Shown: piece by piece, positions 1 to 6,199 of the stretch
How positions within the stretch are numbered: the stretch's first letter is position 1
Layout: each line of letters starts with the position of its first letter
Position numbers and translations under genes: made by a program
NCBI GenBank assembly: GCA_937976325.1
Contig: CALJSD010000045.1
Location: 1-7,910, forward strand
Length of the DNA stretch: 7,910 nt
Source: an uncultured Carnobacterium sp.
Lineage (GTDB): Bacteria; Bacillota; Bacilli; Lactobacillales; Aerococcaceae
Reading direction: 5' to 3'
The notes under the pieces: generated by a model
What the model saw: the letters and a program-made list of their open reading frames with translations, nothing else
Databases searched by the model: none
What the model was told of the DNA's origin: nothing

Positions 1-402
1 CGTAAAGCCGACATAGGTTGGACTATGCACTAACACCGCATCTCCAGGTGCAGCATACGAAGTCAATGTCGAAACGACTCCTCCAAGCACGCCATTTTCA
101 TGACCGATATGCTTACGCGTTAACCCAGTCACTTGATGGTGGCGCGCATGCCACTGAATAATGCTCTCGTAGTACTCTTTAGAAGGCATAAAGTACCCGA
201 AAATCGGATGTTCCAATCGTTTTTGCATCGCCAAAATCACCGTTGGCACGGTTGGAAAACTCATGTCCGCAATCCACATCGGAATCACATCGAAGCCTTT
301 CTTCGGTCTATCTGGCGACTTCCCTGGAATTAACCCCAGCCCATCAACCGCCAGCGCGTCCATTCCACGTCTGTCATATTCCGTTGTAAAATCAAATTTC
401 AT
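1..402 (-). CDS. MalY/PatB-type PLP-dependent C-S lyase/aminotransferase, N-terminal part (cut by window edge)
   Basis: This is the first 134 codons of a fold-type I pyridoxal-phosphate enzyme; the rest lies beyond position 1. Residues 41-52 read PMWIADMSFPTV, the hallmark N-terminal segment of the MalY/PatB family. A segment with RLEHPIFGYF follows, then GVLGGVV and APGDAVLVHSPTYVGF, the usual run-up to the cofactor domain. Family members cleave C-S bonds of cystathionine or cysteine conjugates (giving pyruvate, ammonia and a thiol or H2S), and some are annotated as aminotransferases. The catalytic lysine is outside the window, so substrate cannot be judged. The ATG at 402-400 is chosen because AAGGAGG sits at 417-411, 8 nt upstream. 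It has its own promoter and is probably a separate transcription unit from the liv operon. Family assignment is firm; the exact reaction is not. Confidence 0.85.
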   Translation of the reverse strand, partial: MKFDFTTEYDRRGMDALAVDGLGLIPGKSPDRPKKGFDVIPMWIADMSFPTVPTVILAMQKRLEHPIFGYFMPSKEYYESIIQWHARHHQVTGLTRKHIGHENGVLGGVVSTLTSYAAPGDAVLVHSPTYVGFT

Positions 403-410
403 CCGCAAAA

Positions 411-417
411 CCTCCTT
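411..417 (-). promoter_or_regulatory. Ribosome binding site of the PatB-like gene
   Basis: AAGGAGG on the minus strand, 8 nt before the ATG at 402. It fixes the start of the PatB-like gene. Confidence 0.85.
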
Positions 418-430
418 GAATCTCCCCACC

Positions 431-459
431 ATTATACACCGTCCCCCGCCTCCACTCAA
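431..459 (-). promoter_or_regulatory. Sigma-A-type promoter for the PatB-like gene
   Basis: On the minus strand TTGAGT (459-454) is followed after exactly 17 nt by a perfect TATAAT (436-431). The predicted transcript would start near 424, giving a leader of only about 20 nt that carries the ribosome binding site. The spacer is unusually G-rich. Because this promoter lies downstream of the structured element at 531-725, the main PatB-like transcript would not contain that element. Confidence 0.7.
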
Positions 460-530
460 CGCCCGCTGTGGACTCAGCCCGGTTCCTGCACCCCACAAAA
501 TCATGATTCTCGATGCAAAAGGCATCCTAG

Positions 531-725
531 GTTAGCGTTGCAAAAAAAATCCTTGGACTCTATAGTCATAGAAATAACGGTCGCATGCGAAAAGAATTAG
601 AGCCCCATAGCGAGAATCGCTTTGGAGCTCTTTGAGTTTCGCAAGGCCTGAGACCTAGGCTCAGGCCGGTGCAGTTGTTTCTATAACTATGAAGATGTCC
701 AAGGATTTTAAAGCAACGCTTTAAC
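531..725 (-). ncRNA. Candidate structured RNA element, copy A (long outer stem with two internal hairpins); family not recognised
   Basis: This fills most of the 331-bp gap between the PatB-like and CBS-ACT genes; no gene is seen in the gap. The outer stem pairs 534-541 with 713-720 (8 bp, AGCGTTGC) and 546-558 with 697-709 (13 bp, perfect). It continues as an imperfect helix (566-578 with 674-686). Inside are a hairpin with an 8-bp perfect stem (645-652 with 660-667, loop CCTAGGT read on minus) and a longer hairpin. The longer one has a lower stem 586-592 with 637-643, an internal loop, then an upper stem 599-613 with 617-631 (two mismatches). Read on the minus strand it shares its unpaired motifs with the element at 7771-7910, while the stems differ yet still pair. 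It starts 9 bp past the CBS-ACT stop codon and ends in eight T. It could be a 3'-UTR structure or terminator, an independent small RNA, or an intergenic repeat. It lacks tRNA hallmarks and matches no riboswitch consensus I know. Confidence 0.55.
542..558 (-). terminator. Possible terminator end of the liv operon: outer-stem arm followed by T8
   Basis: Read on the minus strand, the 3' arm GTCCAAGGATTTT of the 13-bp outer stem runs into an uninterrupted T8 (549-542). That is the arrangement of an intrinsic terminator, although the two arms are separated by about 140 nt of nested structure. No simpler compact GC-rich hairpin was seen between the CBS-ACT gene stop at 734 and this point, so this is the best candidate for the operon's 3' end. 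Confidence 0.4.
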
Positions 726-733
726 CCTTTAAC

Positions 734-1375
734 TTACTTTCTCATCGCTGAAATCACGCGATAGCCTTTTTGTGCGATAAAGTCCGCCACTTCATCGGGC
801 TCAGTCGAGTCCACATGAAGCACCACTTGCACTTTCCCATCGCGATGATATACAGAAATCGTCGAAACGTTCACGTTGTTTTCGCGCAACACATTTGAAA
901 TTTCTTCCAGCGGACCTGGTTTATCCTCATTGATTTCAATGAATAAACGAGAACCTGGAGTGTTGTATCCAGAAATTTCGATAAACGCATCGAAAATATC
1001 TTTGTCGGTAATAATCCCTTCAACATGTCCACGCGCATCTACGACTGGTAAGACGCCAACATTTTGCTGACGCATAAGAGATGCTGCTTCTTCTAATAAT
1101 GTGTGAGCCTTCACTGTTAAGACTTGCTTTTGCATAATTTCGCTAGCAGTTGTCTTGTTTAATAAATAGTTCAACTCATGCATCGATAGGCTTGTCGCCA
1201 TTGAAGGTGAGTGCCCTGCAACAAGTTCTTCTGTTAATAGTCCGACTAACTTTCCATCTTCTACAACTGGCAAGCGGTGAATGTCGTGCTCCTTCATTAA
1301 GTCTAGAGCTTTCATAACCGTTGTTTCAGGCGTTACTGTAATAACGTTGGTTGACATATAATCTTTAACTTCCAT
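734..1375 (-). CDS. AcuB-like CBS-CBS-ACT domain protein, last gene of the liv operon
   Basis: A 213-residue soluble protein with two CBS domains (about 1-52 with HRLPVV at 33-38, and about 76-131 with VGVLPVV at 106-112 and GIITDKD at 120-126). A C-terminal ACT domain follows (about 142-211, with the typical EDKPGPL entry at 150-156). This architecture and length match the AcuB family. CBS pairs commonly bind adenine nucleotides, and ACT domains commonly bind amino acids. No enzyme motif is present. The start at 1375 is 2 nt past the livF stop and is preceded by AGGAGGG (1387-1381), so it is translated from the liv mRNA. AcuB was named for acetoin utilisation in Bacillus, but no acetoin genes are here. 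The operon position suggests a regulatory partner of the branched-chain amino acid transporter, which is inference. Confidence 0.88.
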   Translation of the reverse strand: MEVKDYMSTNVITVTPETTVMKALDLMKEHDIHRLPVVEDGKLVGLLTEELVAGHSPSMATSLSMHELNYLLNKTTASEIMQKQVLTVKAHTLLEEAASLMRQQNVGVLPVVDARGHVEGIITDKDIFDAFIEISGYNTPGSRLFIEINEDKPGPLEEISNVLRENNVNVSTISVYHRDGKVQVVLHVDSTEPDEVADFIAQKGYRVISAMRK

Positions 1376-1377
1376 GA

Positions 1378-2082
1378 TTACCCTCCTAGATATGCTTTCT
1401 GAATTTCATCACTTTCTAACAACTCTTGTCCTGTACCGCTCAGTACTACCGATCCAGTTTCTAGAACATACGCACGATTTGAAATCGACAATGCCATTTT
1501 CGCATTTTGCTCGATGAGTAAAACCGTTGTCCCTGTCTTTTGGATTTCTTGAATGATTTTGAAAATCTCGCGGATGAAGATTGGCGCTAACCCCATTGAA
1601 GGTTCGTCGAGGAGCAATAGTTTTGGTCGGCTCATTAACGCACGGCCCATCGCTAACATTTGTTGTTCCCCACCAGAGAGCGTTTGTGCATCTTGGTCTT
1701 TCCGTTCTTTCAAGATTGGGAAACGTTCGAAGACGGCTTCCATATCTTTTTGAATTTCTTCTTTATCCTTGCGTAGAAATGCCCCTAGTTCAAGGTTTTC
1801 TTTTACCGTTAATCCTGGGAATACGTGACGTCCTTCTGGCACTTGCACGAGTCCTTTCTCAACGACTTTCTTCGCAGATGTTGAAGCGATGTTCTCACCT
1901 AAGTATATGATTTCGCCTTCTGAAGGATGGATGAGCCCTGATAAAGTCTTCAAAATTGTTGACTTTCCGGCCCCGTTTGCCCCGATAAGCGACACGATTT
2001 CCCCTTCGTTCACTTTAAAATCAACATTACGTACGGCTTGAATCATTCCGTAATGAACTGATAAATTTTTAACTTCTAACAT
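1378..2082 (-). CDS. livF: Branched-chain amino acid ABC transporter, ATP-binding protein LivF
   Basis: This is one of two cytoplasmic ATPase subunits of the LivFGHM importer; it hydrolyses ATP to drive uptake of leucine, isoleucine and valine. All ABC motifs are visible: Walker A GANGAGKST at 34-42, Q-loop at Q80 (VQVPEGRHVF), signature LSGGEQQ at 135-141, Walker B LLLLDEP with D159 and E160. The segment LIEQN at 189-193 has Gln (Q192) where most ABC proteins have the switch His. VPEGRHVF and IEQN are typical of LivF and separate it from LivG. At 234 residues it has the normal length. The ATG at 2082 directly follows the livG stop (TAG-ATG), and AGGAGGTGA at 2095-2087 is a near-perfect ribosome binding site, so strong re-initiation is expected. 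Confidence 0.96.
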   Translation of the reverse strand: MLEVKNLSVHYGMIQAVRNVDFKVNEGEIVSLIGANGAGKSTILKTLSGLIHPSEGEIIYLGENIASTSAKKVVEKGLVQVPEGRHVFPGLTVKENLELGAFLRKDKEEIQKDMEAVFERFPILKERKDQDAQTLSGGEQQMLAMGRALMSRPKLLLLDEPSMGLAPIFIREIFKIIQEIQKTGTTVLLIEQNAKMALSISNRAYVLETGSVVLSGTGQELLESDEIQKAYLGG

Positions 2083-2853
2083 CTACTCACCTCCTAAGTA
2101 CGCTTTAATAACTGCAGGATTTTGTTTAATTTGTTCTGGAGTTCCTTCTGCAAGAAGTCTTCCATATTCCAACACGTAAATGCGTTGGCAGATTTTCATA
2201 ACAAGCGACATATCATGCTCGATTAACACCACTGTTAAATCGAACTCTCTTTGAATTTTGGCAATCAATTCGGTTAATTGAGCCGTTTCTTGAGGGTTCA
2301 TCCCTGCTGCAGGCTCATCCAAGAATAAGATTTTTGGTTTTGTCGCTAAGGCACGAACGATTTCTAGTTCACGTTGTTGCCCGTATGCTAAGTTTTTCGC
2401 CTTTTCATCTTTAAGTGTATCCAAGTTGAAAATCTTTAGCAATTCAACCGCTTCTTCGCGCATTTTTGCTTCTGTATCATAGTATTTTTTCGTACGGAAT
2501 AATGTTGAGAACAATGAATCGCTCGAGTGTGCGTGCATGGCAATCATTACATTTTCTAGTACGGATAAATCTTTAAACAAACGAATATTTTGGAAGGTAC
2601 GTGCCATTCCAAGGCTTGTACGCTTGTAAGGCGGAAGTCCGTTTAAGTTTTTCAACTGCCCGTCTACTTCTAAGCTAACTGTTCCTTCTGTTGGCTCATA
2701 AACCCCTGTTAACAAGTTGAAGAAAGTCGTTTTCCCAGCCCCGTTTGGCCCGATAAGTCCGATTAACTCGCCTTTATTTACTTTCATCGAAACGTTAGAA
2801 ACAGCAGAAAGTCCGCCAAAGTTTTTTGTTAGTCCATTAACTTCTAATAACAT
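2083..2853 (-). CDS. livG: Branched-chain amino acid ABC transporter, ATP-binding protein LivG
   Basis: This is the second ATPase subunit of the importer, 256 residues, normal family length. Walker A GPNGAGKT is at 35-42, Q-loop Q88 lies in TFQNIRLF, and the signature is LAYGQQ (155-160). Walker B ILFLDEP has D179 and E180, and the switch histidine is H213 in LIEHD. The degenerate signature YGQQR and the GMNPQET segment after Walker B are typical of LivG rather than LivF. The ATG at 2853 overlaps the livM stop by one base (TAATG), which implies translational coupling. An AAGGAG at 2870-2865 lies 11 nt upstream, slightly long spacing. It would pair with LivF as a heterodimer beneath LivH and LivM. 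Confidence 0.96.
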   Translation of the reverse strand: MLLEVNGLTKNFGGLSAVSNVSMKVNKGELIGLIGPNGAGKTTFFNLLTGVYEPTEGTVSLEVDGQLKNLNGLPPYKRTSLGMARTFQNIRLFKDLSVLENVMIAMHAHSSDSLFSTLFRTKKYYDTEAKMREEAVELLKIFNLDTLKDEKAKNLAYGQQRELEIVRALATKPKILFLDEPAAGMNPQETAQLTELIAKIQREFDLTVVLIEHDMSLVMKICQRIYVLEYGRLLAEGTPEQIKQNPAVIKAYLGGE

Positions 2854-3815
2854 TACTTCCCACTCTCCTTTGTTTCTTTCTTCTTAGAAAACTTGAAGTC
2901 TCCTAGTTTGAATTCCCAAGTACCAAGCAATCCACCTGGACGGAAAATCATGATTAAGATTAACGCTACCGCATAGATGATCATACGTAATTGTCCAAAT
3001 GGTTGTAGGACAAGGTTGATGATTCCAAGTAATACGGCTGCCACGAATGAACCTGTGAAGCTTCCGATACCACCGAATACAACGATGATTAACACTTCGA
3101 TTGATTTCATGAACGTGAAGTCACTTGGCGTTACCGCTCCAAGCGTTGTGGCAGAAAGCGTTCCACCGATACTTGCAGTGGCTGCTCCTAATACGAAGGC
3201 CAAGATTTTATATTTTGTGACTTGAACCCCCATCGATTCCGCAGCGATTTCGTCTTGTAAGACCGCGTAAGTGGCACGACCTGCACTACTGAATGTGTAG
3301 TTCAAGATTAAGATTGTTGTTAATACTAAGGCGATATATGTAATCGTCCATGTGTTTGTTAAAGGCACCCCGCTGATACCAGCAGCACCATTAGTAATTT
3401 TCATGTTTGTTACGGCTACACGGATGATTTCCGCAACCCCAAGAGTCGCAATCGCTAGGTAGTCCCCTTTTAAACGAAGCGTTGGTAATCCAACAAGGAA
3501 CGCGACGATAACAGAGATGACTACTCCGACTGCCATCCCAGCAAATAATCCAGGAAGACCGTTCATCATTTTCCCAAGAATCGCACCGCTATAAGAACCA
3601 ATCGCGATAAATCCGGCATGTCCAAGTGAGAACTGACCGGCAACCCCAAGAATAAGGTTCAATCCAACAGCGTAGATAATATTGATCATGATATTAATGA
3701 AGGTACTTTCGTAGTAGAAGTTAATCACTCCTGTTTGTACAAGTACGAAAAGAAGAGCGTACATTCCTAATGCGAACAGCGTCCAACGAATATTCTTTTT
3801 ATGAAATCTTTGCAT
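2853..3815 (-). CDS. livM: Branched-chain amino acid ABC transporter, permease LivM
   Basis: Integral membrane permease of about 320 residues, in the usual size range for the shorter Gram-positive LivM. The family segment LILGVAGQFSLGHAGFIAIG follows the first two hydrophobic helices. A cytoplasmic EAA-like loop carries DEIAAESMGV, the ATPase docking site, and the C-terminal part contains FGGIGSFTGS and FRPGGLLG. Many hydrophobic stretches indicate a multi-pass protein. The start is ambiguous. A GTG at 3824 abuts the livH stop (TAG-GTG) and would add three residues, whereas the ATG at 3815 has AGGTGA 5 nt upstream and is preferred here. It would form the translocation channel with LivH. Confidence 0.94.
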   Translation of the reverse strand: MQRFHKKNIRWTLFALGMYALLFVLVQTGVINFYYESTFINIMINIIYAVGLNLILGVAGQFSLGHAGFIAIGSYSGAILGKMMNGLPGLFAGMAVGVVISVIVAFLVGLPTLRLKGDYLAIATLGVAEIIRVAVTNMKITNGAAGISGVPLTNTWTITYIALVLTTILILNYTFSSAGRATYAVLQDEIAAESMGVQVTKYKILAFVLGAATASIGGTLSATTLGAVTPSDFTFMKSIEVLIIVVFGGIGSFTGSFVAAVLLGIINLVLQPFGQLRMIIYAVALILIMIFRPGGLLGTWEFKLGDFKFSKKKETKESGK

Positions 3816-3824
3816 CTTCTTCAC

Positions 3825-4706
3825 CTACACTTTCTCTCTGACATTTTTACCAAACAATCCAGCTGGTAACACGATTAAAATAATGAATAATAGGAAGTAA
3901 ACGACTCCGTCACGGTATGGTGAGTAACCGAAGAAGCTTACCATTGTTTCTAATAGACCGATGAGGTACCCACCGACCATGGCCCCAGGAATGCTACCGA
4001 TACCACCAAGTACCGCCGCAACGAAGGCTTTTAGTCCGACTGTAATCCCCATTGTTGTTGAGATGGTATTGTAGTACACCCCAACAAGGACACCGGCAAT
4101 CCCGGCAAGCGCTGAACCAAGCGCGAATGTAAAGGAAATTACTCCGTCTACGTCAATCCCCATCAGTTGAGCTGCTTGCTCATCAACGGCAACTGCACGC
4201 ATGGCTTTCCCCATTTTTGTATAACGAACGATAAATTGTAATAACGCCATTAAGACGACGGTCACTCCGAAAATCAAAATTTGTTTTCCGTTGACTGAAA
4301 CGTCTCCGAATAATGTGATCGTTTCAGTTCCGAAGTCTGAAGGAAACGGACGAGATTCCGCTCCAAAGAAATAACTCATTGCATTTTCTAATAGGTATGA
4401 CACCCCAATCGCCGTAATCAACGCGGCTACACGAGTCGAATTACGAAGCGGCTTGTAGGCCACACGTTCAATCACAACCCCTAAGACCGCACAGGCAACC
4501 ATCGCTACTAAGAGCGCTACGAATACATTCATCTTCAATACCATTACGGCAAAATATCCAATGAACGCCCCCATCATGTACACATCACCGTGTGCGAAGT
4601 TAATGAGCTTAATTGTCCCATAAACCATGGTATATCCAAGCGCAATCAACGCGTAAATACTTCCGACTGCAAGCCCGTTTACCAATTGTTGCATTAACAA
4701 CTCCAT
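3825..4706 (-). CDS. livH: Branched-chain amino acid ABC transporter, permease LivH
   Basis: Integral membrane permease of 293 residues, near the normal size. The N-terminal signature reads GSIYALIALGYTMVYGTIKL followed by INFAHGDVYMMGAF, diagnostic of LivH. The ATPase-contacting loop contains AVAVDEQAAQLMGI, and FVAAVLGGIGSIPGAMVGG lies in the C-terminal half. Several hydrophobic segments indicate a multi-pass protein. The ATG at 4706 has AAAGGAGA at 4720-4713 with suitable spacing; an internal ATG at 4694 lacks this support. It is the first gene after the hairpin that separates it from livJ, so its transcription depends on read-through, or on a promoter I could not identify in the 93-bp gap. 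Confidence 0.95.
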   Translation of the reverse strand: MELLMQQLVNGLAVGSIYALIALGYTMVYGTIKLINFAHGDVYMMGAFIGYFAVMVLKMNVFVALLVAMVACAVLGVVIERVAYKPLRNSTRVAALITAIGVSYLLENAMSYFFGAESRPFPSDFGTETITLFGDVSVNGKQILIFGVTVVLMALLQFIVRYTKMGKAMRAVAVDEQAAQLMGIDVDGVISFTFALGSALAGIAGVLVGVYYNTISTTMGITVGLKAFVAAVLGGIGSIPGAMVGGYLIGLLETMVSFFGYSPYRDGVVYFLLFIILIVLPAGLFGKNVREKV

Positions 4707-4744
4707 ATATTTTCTCCTTTCAAATCTATCCTTATCTAGTGGAA

Positions 4745-4777
4745 AAGAGAGGCGGAAGTCCCCTTCGTGCCTCTCTT
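4745..4777 (-). terminator. Hairpin terminator/attenuator between livJ and livH
   Basis: AAGAGAGGC (4777-4769 on minus) pairs perfectly with GCCTCTCTT (4753-4745), with a further GAAG/CTTC pairing inside the loop. TT and then CC follow, so the T-tract is short. It lies 22 bp past the livJ stop and 39 bp before the livH start. A leaky terminator here would give many more binding-protein transcripts than permease transcripts, a common arrangement in ABC importer operons, and would also protect the livJ mRNA 3' end. Confidence 0.75.
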
Positions 4778-4799
4778 AAAAAATACTGTTAAAACTTAA

Positions 4800-5957
4800 T
4801 TACTCAGCTGAGTACTCTTGAGCACTTACTTCTTGTCCGTTTTGGAACTCGATAACAACGGCTGATTTCACTGGTGTGTGGTCAGCACCCATTGAGAATG
4901 TACCAGTTACACCATCGAAGTCTTTTGTTGCTGCTAAAGCTTTTGTGATTGCTTGAGGATCAGTTGAGCCTGCAGTTTCGATAGCTTTCATTAACAATTG
5001 AGTTGCATCATAACTTAAAGCGGCGAAAGTATCTGGGTTTGTACCATATTTTTCTTTGTACGCTTTAACGAACGCTTGAACGTCTGCATCATCACTTAAT
5101 GTTGAGAAGTGTGAAGTGTAGTAAACGTTAGAAAGGTTTGCGCTGCTACCTGCTAATGCTGCTAACTTGTCACTTGAAAGTCCGTCCCCACCAACGATTG
5201 GTTGAGTGATACCCATTTCACGTGCTTGTTTGATGATTAGACCAACTTCTTCGTAGTAACCAGGAACATATAATACATCGAAGTCTTTAGATTTCAATGT
5301 TGTTAAAACTGCTTGGAAGTCTGTGTCTTTTGATTGGTAGTATTCACGAGTGACAACTGTTCCACCGATTTTGCTGTCAGTGTAAGTTTTTTCAAAGGCA
5401 TCTGCTAACCCTTTAGAGTAGTCGTTACCTGTATCTTGTAAGATGGCTACTTTAGCATTTCCGAATTTCTTGTGTACGAAGTTCGCTCCTACAACCCCTT
5501 GGTAGCTGTCAGAGAAACATACACGGTAGATGTATTCATATACTGAAGATGCATCTTCTGCGTTTTTCAATGTTACGCCGTCCCCTGTTGTTGCTGGGAA
5601 GACTGTTGGGATTTTTGCTTGTTCATTAACTGGGATTGATACTGAAGCATCCCCTGTTGTTGCTGGTCCGACAACGCCGACCACTTTTTCAGAAGCTAAT
5701 TTCTTCGCTACAGAAGCCACTTCTGTTTTGTCTGATTTGTTATCGTATGAAACGTATTTTAATTCCTTATCTAATAACTTCCCTTTTTGTTCAACGGCTA
5801 ATTGAGCCCCGTTGTTCATGGAAGTACCGTAAGTCGCTACGTTCCCTGTTAACTCGAAGTTCCCTCCGATTTTGACTGTATTACTATCTGCTGCGTTTCC
5901 ACAACCTGCTAAAATCGCTGCAACCACAGCGCCTAATGTGAATTTCTTTAATTTCAT
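4800..5957 (-). CDS. livJ: Branched-chain amino acid ABC transporter, substrate-binding lipoprotein LivJ
   Basis: A 385-residue extracellular binding lipoprotein, the first gene of the operon. The N-terminus MKLKKFTLGAVVAAILAGCG is a lipoprotein signal peptide with lipobox LAGC; lipidation and cleavage would be at C19. The mature part is a type I periplasmic binding fold (KIGGNFELTG at the start, VVGVVGPATTGDA, VCFSDSYQG, AALSYDATQLL), matching Leu/Ile/Val-binding proteins. Ser/Thr-rich loops at 98-104 and 121-127 are where the family contacts the ligand carboxyl and amino groups. The start at 5957 is chosen because AGAGGG (5968-5963) precedes it and the signal peptide begins here. The frame stays open upstream to an ATG at 6023, but that start would put a charged extension before the signal peptide and lies upstream of the predicted promoter. 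Confidence 0.95.
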   Translation of the reverse strand: MKLKKFTLGAVVAAILAGCGNAADSNTVKIGGNFELTGNVATYGTSMNNGAQLAVEQKGKLLDKELKYVSYDNKSDKTEVASVAKKLASEKVVGVVGPATTGDASVSIPVNEQAKIPTVFPATTGDGVTLKNAEDASSVYEYIYRVCFSDSYQGVVGANFVHKKFGNAKVAILQDTGNDYSKGLADAFEKTYTDSKIGGTVVTREYYQSKDTDFQAVLTTLKSKDFDVLYVPGYYEEVGLIIKQAREMGITQPIVGGDGLSSDKLAALAGSSANLSNVYYTSHFSTLSDDADVQAFVKAYKEKYGTNPDTFAALSYDATQLLMKAIETAGSTDPQAITKALAATKDFDGVTGTFSMGADHTPVKSAVVIEFQNGQEVSAQEYSAE

Positions 5958-5998
5958 AAGATCCCTCTTTTCATGGATGAATTTTTCAACTTGAGAGT

Positions 5999-6027
5999 AG
6001 TATATAATATTCTGACAATTCACGCAA
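5999..6027 (-). promoter_or_regulatory. Promoter of the liv operon (upstream of livJ)
   Basis: On the minus strand TTGCGT (6027-6022) is followed after 17 nt by TATACT (6004-5999). The -10 is a good match and the -35 is weak (TTG only). This predicts a start near 5992 and a leader of about 35 nt. A weak -35 fits a promoter that needs or responds to regulators. Confidence 0.5.
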
Positions 6028-6068
6028 TAGATAACCCCTATTTTTTTGAAAAAATATTTTGTTTACAT

Positions 6069-6083
6069 TTTTATCGTTTTCAT
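6069..6083 (-). promoter_or_regulatory. Possible CcpA catabolite-response element (cre)
   Basis: The minus-strand sequence ATGAAAACGATAAAA fits the degenerate cre consensus WTGNAANCGNWNNCW at every constrained position but one (A instead of C at position 14). It lies about 80 bp upstream of the predicted liv start. The region is very AT-rich, so a chance match is quite possible. Confidence 0.3.
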
Positions 6084-6101
6084 TTTCATTTTTCTTAGAA
6101 T

Positions 6102-6116
6102 TATTTTCAAAATTTT
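6102..6116. promoter_or_regulatory. Weak CodY-box-like site
   Basis: TATTTTCAAAATTTT matches 11 of 15 positions of the CodY consensus AATTTTCWGAAAATT. CodY is the branched-chain amino acid sensor of low-GC Gram-positives and is known to repress liv-type genes, which makes a site here plausible. The surrounding AT-rich sequence makes chance matches common. Confidence 0.25.
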
Positions 6117-6151
6117 ACGGTGAAAAATAGATACTATTTACACCTAAAGTG

Positions 6152-6160
6152 TGATATATT
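6152..6160 (+). promoter_or_regulatory. Extended -10 promoter for the Mga-like regulator
   Basis: TGATATATT fits the extended -10 form TGnTATAAT with one mismatch, predicting a start near 6167 and a leader of about 45 nt. No good -35 is seen at 17 nt; TTTACA at 6137-6142 is too close. An upstream in-frame GTG at 6120 would precede this promoter and is therefore unlikely as the real start. Confidence 0.45.
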
Positions 6161-6199
6161 GTATTTTAGCGATTTAGCGTGTGACACAACTAACATGAA

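Noticed and set aside
263..535. Open frame of 90 codons on the plus strand over the 5' end of the PatB-like gene and its upstream region
   Set aside because: It lies antisense to a clear enzyme start and its promoter, has no ribosome binding site that stands out, and its translation is proline-rich with no recognisable domain.
531..725. tRNA, known riboswitch or T-box for the cloverleaf-like element
   Set aside because: There is no TPsiC or anticodon arm of tRNA geometry, no T-box AGGGTGGNACCGCG, and no match to the SAM, TPP, FMN, lysine, glycine or purine core motifs I know.
531..725. Miniature transposable element (MITE)
   Set aside because: The long terminal inverted arms fit, but no target-site duplication is visible and the stems covary with copy B rather than being near-identical, as recent transposition would give. 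Not fully excluded.
5958..6023. N-terminal extension of LivJ to the ATG at 6023
   Set aside because: It would place 22 residues before a textbook lipoprotein signal peptide, overlaps the predicted -10 and -35, and the ATG at 5957 has its own ribosome binding site.
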